This document shows, piece by piece, positions 54,870 through 64,000 of a stretch of 64,000 nt of DNA. The position numbers and the translations under genes were made by a program. The first letter of the stretch is position 1; every line of letters starts with the position of its first letter. The DNA is taken from contig JARZZO010000011.1 in the NCBI GenBank assembly GCA_030544215.1, positions 42,003,001 to 42,067,000 on the forward strand, in the 5' to 3' direction. The notes beneath the pieces were generated by a model that was not told where the DNA came from, did no database searches, and worked only from the letters and a program-made list of their open reading frames with translations. The stretch is from Zantedeschia hybrid cultivar. Taxonomy: Eukaryota; Streptophyta; Magnoliopsida; Alismatales; Araceae.

Positions 54870-57588
54870 CATCCTTAGATTTTCTGATGTCTTCAAGACC
54901 AAGTGAAAGTCATTATCCTAATCAGATATCGTGAATCCTCTTACTTGGATAGACCAAGGTGAAGAGGTGCTCATGGTATGCCTTATTGAAAGGCAATGAT
55001 TATCATGAAATCTCTTATTTGGATAGACCAAGATGAAGAGATATTCATGATATGCCTTTGAGAAAGGCAAGTGGTAAGATTTTAAACGATCGAATCCACA
55101 CCGGAAAGGATAAAGAAAAGTCAGCTGAGATAGAGAAGTAGCAGTTCTCCCACTGCGACCAATATAAGGATATTGGTAAAGGCAAAAAGAATATGGAACT
55201 TGAAAGAAGTTTCATATATTCTTATTATCGTCTTTTCCATGTCTATTAGAGAATTAGCGTTTCCAACATGAGATATTGGAAATGATTCTCAGAGCTGCGA
55301 TAATGTGCAGACATAGACAAGTAAAAGGAAATCGAGAAAATGTAAGTGTTGAGTTAGACTCAACTATTGTTCATGATATTCATAGATTACTGTTAGACAG
55401 TAAATCTTTGTATATCTATAGGAGTCAAATATGAAACTGAATAACTGTTATTTAGTTGCATAAGAAATCAAGAATAACATTGATTGAAAAGAATAATAGT
55501 TGTTCAAATCAGTCAATACATTATAGATTCTTGAAGTGACATTTCATGTGATGCATGTTCACTAGTCTCCTATAGAAATGAACTGTGTGAGTCCTGATTA
55601 TCTATGGTATTGTACACAGGATTGTACAATAAGAAATTGTTGATGCTGATGCATATTGTTGTAAACAGCTCAAAGGCCAAAGATAATCACTACTATTGAC
55701 TTACCTTATAATTCACTCTTGGAATGATTCGACTGCATGTACTTACTGAAGTACAAGACGAATATATCTGAGAGATTAAGGTATAAGATCAATACGAAGT
55801 ATTAGAATTTTTGATTTGATCAAAGAAACTAATACTTAGGTATATGATTCACATAAATCATTAAGAGGATAATTGTATCCTCGCTCGATTGATCCTCATT
55901 GTGCATCATAGCAATATGATAGAATGAGGAATTGCACCTTATTAAGATATAGTGCAATACATAATAAGATTTGCCTAATTCTTGTCCTTTTGAGCATGAG
56001 TATGAACATTAGATGTCCATACTTTAAAGATGGTTGCAAGTAAGTCAGTGTGTGTCCATATAAGATATGGAAACCAAATAATTCATATGAGGTGTGAGTT
56101 ATGAACAAACCTGATTTAAAAGTCAGGTATTACTGTGATGTGAATTTGTGAATGTCTAAAGAGTTTGGACATTACATTTATTGGCTAGGCGATAATGAAA
56201 TAATTGTCGTCCTGAAAAACTATCTTCTGTGAAGAGGAATATGTCCTCAAAGAAGACAGTGGGAGCTGATAAAACTAGAAGATGTTCTAGATTCACAAGT
56301 TAACATAAGATTATTAGATAATCTTTAGTTGTTTGGAACCACTCATGTCACACTTCAGAGAGCTTCATAGATTTTTGAGATTCTCTCAGTGACTAGAAGG
56401 ATATGTTTGACATATCTGATTTAGTGAGGTGAGAGAAGCTCAAAATAGATTATGATCTAAAATCTATGATACTGATGCTCTCCGTCATTACAACTTTGAG
56501 ATTGATAAGTTTATTAGAATTATACTTGTCAATACTGCCAATCATAAGATGATGACAGTTGGATATTAAAAGCGTCCTCTCAATGTGATTGAGGTAACGA
56601 TGTATATGATACACCTTTAAAGCTTTTAGAATATCTAGGAAGCAAGTTATGATTTCAAAATTATTTTGAATCAAACTGAAACTTCCTAAGTTGTAGTAAA
56701 AGCTTTGACTTAATGGTCAAATATTATGTGATCATTAAGAATGATCACGGATTGTGTGTGTTCAAAAAGGACAGTGGGAGCACGGTCGTTTTAATAATAC
56801 TTTATGATGATAACATCAAAGTCATTAAGAATGACTTCATGATGTTACTATTAGTGAAAGCATTGTTAACCATGTTTTCCTCCATAATGGATTTAGTTAT
56901 AATATCCCACGTATTGGAATACGAATCTATTAAGATAGATCGGTGGGGATATTATATTGACCTGTATGTCAAGATGTTTGGCATAAATTTCATAACAAGT
57001 CTCAATTGTTGAGATATGGAATTTATTCCTTTAAAGAAAAGGTTCCTTAAAAGGATACAGGAGTGAAATGCATCATTAAGCGCTTGAGAAGTGTTAATGA
57101 TGCATTCACGTAAATGGAGAGGATGATTTGAAACTATGAGGTCACACAGACTCAAATTTCAAGTCAAATAATAAATTCAACCTTCTAGTAGAAAGGAATG
57201 GATCGGAAGAGTTCCAATCCAGAACTCGATGTTGAGGTGACGACATAAACAAGTGATACTGTTATTGGAACAGTACGGATGAAAAGGTTCATCCTTGAAC
57301 TAAATGTAGTTCTAAAAGGTCTCTGATACCATCCTATCGTTGTAGGACAACAGTGGGAGCAATGAATTGTGTGATCGAGCCATGGTCTCTTCAGAAGTTA
57401 CAGAACATTCTGAGGCTCTTTCACAGGTTCAGAGACAAAGAATTAAGAGGAAATAACGTAATGGAAATATTCCATCTGTAGATAATTTAGCAGATCCCTG
57501 ACCAAGTCTTAGTCACAGACTATGAGCATCACCTAGATTTGATGGAGATCAAATGCGAAAGTGATTGACTTGAGTCCAAGTGGGAGAT
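54870..57588 (+). pseudogene. Decayed Ty1/copia internal domain
   Basis: No long frame survives, but the copia order is readable on the plus strand. A protease trace lies near 55257-55316 (nucleotide match to the LDTGC-SHICNN region). An integrase end matches the AGAAGACAGTGGGAGC segment near 56242. RT lies in 56713-57012 (KNDHGLCVFKKDSGSTVVLI, then ILYDDN for LYVDDI). An RNase H end is near 57470-57510, giving an NLADP-T-S trace. A 73-bp tandem duplication lies at 54939-55085. It ends with the polypurine tract AAGTGGGAGAT at 57578-57588. Much older than the copia at 8030-17559. Confidence 0.8.
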
Positions 57589-59175
57589 TGATGGATATAG
57601 GTGTCCTTTAAGCCAATCATAAGGCACCTATTTCAATCTGGTTCACTAATAAATGGCATTAAATTCATTATGTAGATTGGCATATTTATATTTGCGCATA
57701 ATGAAGTCCATGAATATGTGCAATAGTCATCAGATTATGATGAGATCATAATAATGAGACTGATGACTTATAAACACATATTCTTAATTGTTCCTAGTCG
57801 TAGGATGTTTGAGAAGGATATCAAACATCCGGTTAAACTAGTACAGGTTATTCCAGCTCATATGATGAGGGTGATTGATCTCGTTAGTTACTAGTGTGGA
57901 GACACAATGGTAAACCTGTAGGTGCTCATTGGGGAATGAATTCACTGAACTGATCCGACATGAATCGCCGAATGGTAATTTACCTGACTGTCAATCGGCT
58001 TGATTCATCGTCACAGTAGCGTGGTTGATCCTTGGACTTGAGACACCAAAGACACCTTGTCGGTGGACTTCTGGACTTTGACCTTGACCTACGAATCCCT
58101 ATCCACGGGATCTCAAATAGTCAAGGATCGGGTCTAGCGGAAGACCTTCGAAGGTGATTGTGTGTTCAATAAAGGATCGTTCGCTCTCAGGTAACTGGAG
58201 AGAGAATGCTCTAGAGTAGATCTGCAGGAGTCTCTGGCCAGAGCAGAAACAATATCAGAAAAGTGGTTTTCGGATATTGTACAGCGGAGTCTGATTCAAG
58301 TGAGTTGACCATCTAGGGTTTGACAGTTGACCATACCCTAGGTTAACTCGAGAGCATTGTGCGAACGAAGGATTATAGCCACGTGGTAACTGTGGACGGA
58401 CAGGTTCCATGAGCGGGTTGCTGAACCCCATTACCTTCCGGGATCATGCGGTGTTGCTTGGCACCCAACTTGATCAGAAGTCCGACCGAATTTACATGCG
58501 ATGTCAATTCGGTTAAGTAATTAGTTAATATATAGATATTAATTAATTACAATAAGTCAATAACTAGTTATTGGACTTAACGGGCTGAAAACCGGACTGG
58601 TAAATGGGCCTAGAGGGTCACACGCAATAAGATTCTCAGTCAGTGGTACATAAGTGGGATTTATATTAACTTGGGGACTTTTGTGAAAAGTCGCGCCGAC
58701 TTAATATATATACACGTTGTTGAGAAACCCTGGACCAAGCTCCAGGATTTCCCTTGTTGGCTGTCATCCCCCCCTTTCTCTCTCCCCCTCTGGGCGTCCC
58801 GTTCGGCGCGCAAGAACAGCTTTCGTCTCCGCCGCGTGTGATTCCCGAAAGTCGGGAATTCCCGTCGACGGGATTTCCGCAACTGTTGCGGCGACGGATC
58901 TTCAGCGAGCGAGCTGTAACGGACGAGGGATCGAGGACGAACCACCGCGGAGGATCGCGTGGATACCGCTGGAGGCTAGACGCTTGTGCGGCTTGCGGCA
59001 TCGCCTCGACGGAACCAAAACGGAAGCGGATTCGAATCCGCGCACGGTAATCAGATTCCAACCCGATTTTTCGGTTTGCGTTTTTTGTTCCGAATCGGAT
59101 CAGCGGGCATCGGGCGGGATAAATTTTTGTTCTTCGTTTCCGCTGCGTTCTTTGCGTCCCGCCCGGATCCCAACA
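57589..59175 (+). repeat. 3' LTR of the decayed copia (1,587 bp)
   Basis: Starts TGATGGATATAGG after the polypurine tract and ends GGATCCCAACA at 59175. The length is close to that of the Angela-type LTRs, and the end has the same style (TTCCGCTGCGTTCTTTGCG...). A TATA-like TTAATATATATAC lies near 58701. No internal domain follows, so this is the 3' LTR. Confidence 0.82.
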
Positions 59176-59332
59176 GATGGAACATAGTAACGGGACATGT
59201 CAACATTTGGTGGCCAAACGGCCCTTTCCTTTGACAGTGCTAAGGCATTAGCCGCCATGAGGGCATTGAATATATCTGTGAGGGACTCTAGTAATTGGGG
59301 GCATACCGACTTTCTGGGGCCAGGAGGTTTCC
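59176..59332 (-). other. Unrecognised fragment with an open minus frame
   Basis: 157 bp between the copia LTR and a Tekay LTR. The minus strand is open throughout: KPPGPRKSVCPQLLESLTDI, then FNALMAANALALSKERAVW and PPNVDMSRYYVP. Composition looks coding but I do not recognise the family. It is probably a piece of whatever the Tekay LTR inserted into. Confidence 0.4.
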
Positions 59333-61777
59333 TGTAGCGACCCGCCATCCTATGACCGGAGACCCGATCACTAAATGGATGTCGGCCCATTAACTGCGGG
59401 TTCACACCCGAATCTCACACAACACATCTAGAGGAGGAAGCGTTAAACAAGGCTAAATATAACAATCACACGGACTACAAAGAGATTACAAGTGCGCAGG
59501 AAGGAAGATAACAATGTCCGTATACAGTCCAACAATAATTACATGGTCCAACAAGTTAAATAAGTACAGGCAGAAGCAAAGTACAACAACATCGGGGCAT
59601 ACCCCGGAACTGAGATAGCTGCTGGTCCGCACGCCAAGGAGACACCACATGCCGCCACACGCCACGAGGTCCACACCTGAAACCGCAGGGAGTGAGCCAC
59701 ACCAGAATTGGGCTCAGTAGGGATCATCCGATCCCCCGCCTCCCACTCACACACCCACAAGTGCAATAATACAGATATATGGCAATTAATTAAAGCAGTA
59801 AACATAGCTACCAAAACCTGATATGAAACGCACGCACAAGCAATGTAGCAGGAACAGTTTTAAGAAATCCGAGTAACCCAGCACAACGCCACAACTCATA
59901 ACCAAGGTCCAACAAAGCGACCAAACCACACTGTCAACCGTAGACAACGTCGCCTCACAACACCACCAACACTCACGCCTGTCCGCCCCTACAGTATTCC
60001 GGCGCACCGTAGGGTGAGGCAGTGAGTCAAACTAGGACTAACTGGGACCAGTGAACCACCACTGCCCAGCTACGTGTGCACACAAGCAGTCTAGACAACT
60101 GTCCTACCGACCAGACTTCCTCCACGCCAGGCCTCGGCGCTTCAGGAGGGCCCTGGGGACCGGCAAAACCCCCGTCAAGCCGAAGCTATAGGGACTACCC
60201 ACAACCCTAACCTCCCGGGCTGCGTCAGGCCAAAGGGCGAAAGGTACCACTCGCAACCTTGATCACAGGTCACATCAGGCCTAGTGGCTAAGGGGTAAAA
60301 CAACTCCAACAGTACCACAACCAGCTCCACATCAAGAAACGCGCCGGAAGCTGCCACGACAAACAGGGAAAACCCCGACCCGTTGAGACCAAACAACAAC
60401 CCCTCGGATAGCGCACCGGCTACTCCGGCCCGACGGGCTCAAGGTGGTTCTGTTTCCCTCAGCCATAGGTGAAAACCCAACATGTACCACTCCCCCACCG
60501 GTACGGCAACAATGCCTCACAGACACCAAGGCCCTCCCACTTCGGCACAAGGTGACAACCGTAAACCACAGCTGTTCCAATTCCACAATCGCATAAGCAC
60601 ACACACATGATGTAATTCCATTTACACAGAAATCCTCAGCCTCGATGTACAACTTAAAGCATGCATTTGTTGAACCATCTAACAATGAAACATGTGTTAA
60701 TGAAGCTCTGCCTTGAATCGCGTCGACCTTGGTCGACGCTATTCAAGGTCCTCAAACCGGTTCAGTTAAACCCGGCCTCAGGTAATCTCTTAAAAAAAGT
60801 CGTCCTGGGATGCCGCCTTTTTAAAAGGCGTCAGCGTCCTCAGACGCCATTCACACCAAAATCCGGAATTTGCAGAAAACCTTAACCGGAGCAATTTCTG
60901 CCTAAATGGCGTCGAGCTGGCCCGTCGCCATTCTAAATGGCGTTGTCCAGGCATGACGCCATTTAACGCCAGAAACCCCAACTGACAGAACCTCAAACAG
61001 GAAGATTTCTGCCTAAAAGGCGTCATACTGGCCCGTCGCCATTCTAAATGGCGTCGTCCAGGCACAACGTCTTTTAGCGCCAGAAACCAGGTTCTGTACT
61101 CTGCCCGAGGGCTCCCTTTTCACCCCCAAATGCCCCAAAATCAAACCAAACGGAGGAGGAAGAGGGGCAAGTTAAACCATTACAAATCCACATTCACAGA
61201 AACCCTCATCCCCATCAAGAAAAGCTCCTAAACGTGCTCGTTCTACCCCTAAACACATCATGCATCACATGGAAACTACGGATGAAACGTATACAATCCA
61301 CGCAAGGTTCGTCCCCCTACCGGTCTCTTGAACTCCTCCGGGCTCCGCGCCGCCAAACCGTCGCACCGCAGACCGCTGCCGGTACCCCGAGGACGTCGCC
61401 ACTCCGCCGGAACGTCGGCCGCCGTCCGGAGAATGGAACGCCGTAAAGGAAGTGGTGGTGGTAGTGGTGAGAGGTAGAGAGGTAGTGGAGTGGTGGAAGA
61501 GGAAGAGAGGGAAAGGGAAGGGAAGGAGAGTCGGAGGGGCGGAGAGGGCGAGGAGAGAGAACGAGAAGGTGAGAATGAGGGAAAGAAGGGAAGGCTTACG
61601 GGGTCAATCAGAAACTGGCTAAAACGCGTCGACCGAGACAGACGCCTATCAGATGACAGGACGGGCCATATTGACAGCGCTCTGAAACGTGTCGCTCACC
61701 ACGGACGCCGTTCAGATGACAAGACCGGCACCGTACACTGACATCGCAGGGTCGCAGTCTGAATGGCGTTGATAAAG
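59333..61777 (-). repeat. Tekay-type LTR, interrupted by Athila LTR
   Basis: Starts TGTAGCGACCCGCC on the plus strand, the complement of the GGGTCGTTACA ends of A1/A2. It matches A1 in the 60880-61100 section and A2 in the 61610-61740 section. Contains the cleanest inverted-repeat module (60711-60748). Cut at 61777 where TGTTAAATTG of an Athila LTR begins; the last about 220 bp of the LTR are not in the window. Whether it is a solo LTR cannot be told. Confidence 0.85.
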
Positions 61778-64000
61778 TGTTAAATTGATCATTTAAGGGC
61801 AATCATATGCATCATACTCATGTTTTTATCTGCAAAATAGCATGAAATGATAGATAATTGCGTAACAAGTCCAACGGTACCGATTTCATCAAATTCTGAC
61901 TTAAAAACATCGTCATTTCATGTGATTAAAGGAACATAGCGCATTTGCGATTTTTCGACAAAATCGAGACGAAATGAATAAATATGATGATATTTTTATG
62001 ATAATGCGCTAATTTATATTTATTTTATGTGAACAGGACATGCCGATGATGCAGTGCAGCTGGTGGAGTTTCCGGAAATTTGGGGGAGGTCTAGTGTACG
62101 AATTTCAACTAAAGCAGAGGTAAAAATGCAATTTGATTCCTTCCTTCGCTAGAGTTTTCCAAAACCCTCTATTTTCTTCTTTCTCTCCAATTTCCTAAAC
62201 ACATCCCTTCCTTTATTTTAAAAATCCTCTCTCTCTCTCATTTTAGAAATTTAAATCCTCTTTCTTTTCCAGTTTCCTCTTCCTCTCCAGATCCAAATCC
62301 TGTCCCTTTTCCAAGCCTCTCACGTTCCTTCTCCTCTTCCGATTTCTCCTATAAATTCCCAGCCTCTCTCAGCCGTTCTCCTCCTCCTCCATCTCTGTTC
62401 TCTCTTCATTTTTTTTAGTTTCCAGCAGCATCATACTCTTCTCCTCCTCCGGTTCTCTCCCTCTCTCGGTTTCTCTCTCTCTTCCGACGCATCCTTCTCT
62501 CTCCCTTATTCTTGCCCCCTCTCGTTCCAGCAACTTCTCCCCCTCTCTCTTCTATTCTTCTTCTCCGTTTCCCAGCTCCCTCTTCTTTTCCAACTCTCCT
62601 TCCCGCAGCCCTCTCTCTTCTATTTTCTCTCCCTCTCTCCGGGCTCTCTTCTTCTCTCCAGCATCCCTCTATCCCTCTCTCCGGGTTCTCTCCCTCTCTC
62701 GTTCTCTCCTCCGGTTTCTCTCGTCCTCCCTCTCTGTTTCTCTCGGCTTCTCCGTTTATTCCCAGCAGCCCCAACTCTCTCTCTCTCTAGGACTCTCTCT
62801 CTCGGCAATTTCCAACTTCTCTTTCTCCCACGTTCTCCTCATCTTCTCAGCCTCTCCCTCGCTGTCTCTCTTTCTTTTTCTCCCTCCACAACACACCCAC
62901 CTCTCTCCCTCTCTCGGTTTTCTCTCCTTCTTCTATTCCTCAAACCTGCAAGCCTCCACTCTGCGGTGAAGCTCGGTTCTTCCAGCAACCCCTGCGGTGA
63001 AGCCCTGCTCCCGAGCTCCAACACACCGCCATCAGCTTCTCTCCAGCAGCCCCATCATCAACCTGTCAGCAGCTGCTCGTCCAGCATCTTCCCAGCAGCG
63101 CGTGCAGCAACTCCTCCCAGTAGCTGCTCGTCCAGCATCCTCCCAGCAGCAACGTGCAGCAGCTTGAAGTCCTCCACCGCCAACACCTCCACGTGCACCT
63201 GCATCCTCCACGTGCGCCTGAAGCCTATTGCAAAGCCTGAACCTCCACGGCCAGCAGCTGCATCCAAGCTCTTCCAACACCTCCTGCGCAGCTTCTCCAG
63301 CCTGCAGCACCAGCAGCCACGTCTCAAGCGGCAGTCCACCAGCACCTCCCCCACGCGCATGCCGGCAAGCAGCAGCATCCCAGCCTCCACGCTGCCAGCA
63401 ACCAGCAACCTGCAGCAGTTTCTTTCTCCACACAGCAACCTGCAGCAGCGCACAGACTGCATGCATGCGGTGTAGCCAGCGCATAGCAGCAAGCTCAACC
63501 ACCCTCCAGCAGCTCCAAGCTTCTCCACGTGTAGACCCTGCACGAGCCAGCCGTCCAAGCCCTCCTCCTGCATGCGGCAGCTTCTTTCCCTTCTACACGC
63601 AACTTCCACCCAGCTGGAGCAGCAGCCGGCAGTTTCCACAAAGCCCCACAGATTATTGTTGTTACTTTGTTCTTCCCTTTCCCATTAGTGTAGTATTAAC
63701 TTGATTGATTAGGATTAGTTAATTATTGATGTTAGATTATTCAAGTTTAATGATAGTGAATCATAAAAGTTGTGATTTGTTTCGTAATTTTTAGATAATT
63801 GATAAGTTACACAGTTAAATTTCAATGTCTCGTTATAATTTTTAGTTGTGTTTATTTTTTTTTATATATATGTGTTTGTGTTTAATTTTTAAAAAAGAAA
63901 AAAAAAGAGAGTTGTTTAATTTAAGTAATTATATTTTTAGGTAACATTAGTTTACTTAATTTTAGTTTAATTAAGTAATTAGTTTATTTAAATTTTCACT
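61778..64000 (+). repeat. Athila-type LTR, 5' part (runs off the window)
   Basis: Begins TGTTAAATTGATCATTTAA and matches, in reverse, 20491 back to about 20110 of the Athila LTR. A TATA motif CTATAAATTC lies near 62349, followed by 0.7 kb of CT-rich sequence and then 0.65 kb rich in CAGC/CCAGC words. The last 350 bp are AT-rich. Already 2,223 bp, so longer than its 1,775-bp relative. ORFs here are compositional. Confidence 0.82.
62150..63650 (+). repeat. Long strand-asymmetric pyrimidine-rich and CAGC-rich tract
   Basis: 62150-62950 is almost entirely C and T on the plus strand with repeated CTCTCTC words. 62950-63650 is rich in CCAGCA, CTGCAGC and CTCCA words. This explains the overlapping Ser/Pro-rich ORFs on both strands. 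Confidence 0.8.

Noticed and set aside
62415..63704. Ser/Pro and Glu/Arg-rich ORFs up to 193 codons
   Set aside because: Compositional effect of the CT-rich and CAGC-rich tract in an LTR.

Overview
The window is repetitive plant nuclear DNA. Almost every base I could assign belongs to an LTR retrotransposon. The elements are of angiosperm type: Ty3/gypsy chromoviruses of the Tekay (Del) kind, Athila and Tat lineage gypsy elements, and Ty1/copia elements of the Angela/Tork kind. Initiator-methionine and tRNA-Asp type primer-binding sites support this. I found no host gene, tRNA, rRNA, CRISPR array or bacterial feature. The species cannot be read from the sequence.

Layout. 1-7589: Tekay-type element A1 (+), entering the window inside its 5' LTR. 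7590-8029 and 17560-20491: an Athila element (-), interrupted by A1 at 7589 and by an Angela-type copia (-, 8030-17559, 5-bp duplication TTAAT). 20492-21494 and 30855-33420: LTR/leader and gag remains of a Tat-like element X (+), interrupted by Tekay element A2 (-, 21495-30854, duplication GTTTT). 33421-33830: a truncated copia LTR. 33831-34908: a Tat protease/G-patch fragment on the minus strand. 34909-40212 and 52977-54869: Tekay-type element B (+), into whose integrase a 12.76-kb Tat element, T4 (-, 40213-52976, duplication GGAAC), has inserted. 54870-59175: a heavily decayed copia with a well-preserved 3' LTR. 59333-61777: part of a Tekay LTR (-). 61778-64000: an Athila-type LTR (+) running off the window.

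T4 is the richest element. Its gag-pol is one reading frame of about 1,834 codons broken only by five stop codons, and it carries a second (archaeal-type) RNase H. Between pol and the 3' LTR it holds an antisense gene with its own TATA box and two GT-AG introns, followed by an 11-copy array of a 148-bp repeat.

Two patterns cross element boundaries. Nearly all nonsense codons are what C-to-T change at CAG or CGA would give, as expected from long-term cytosine methylation. The Tekay LTRs, and also element X, are full of short inverted-repeat modules with GCGTCG/CGACGC arms that no standard feature explains. No element in the window looks able to move by itself.
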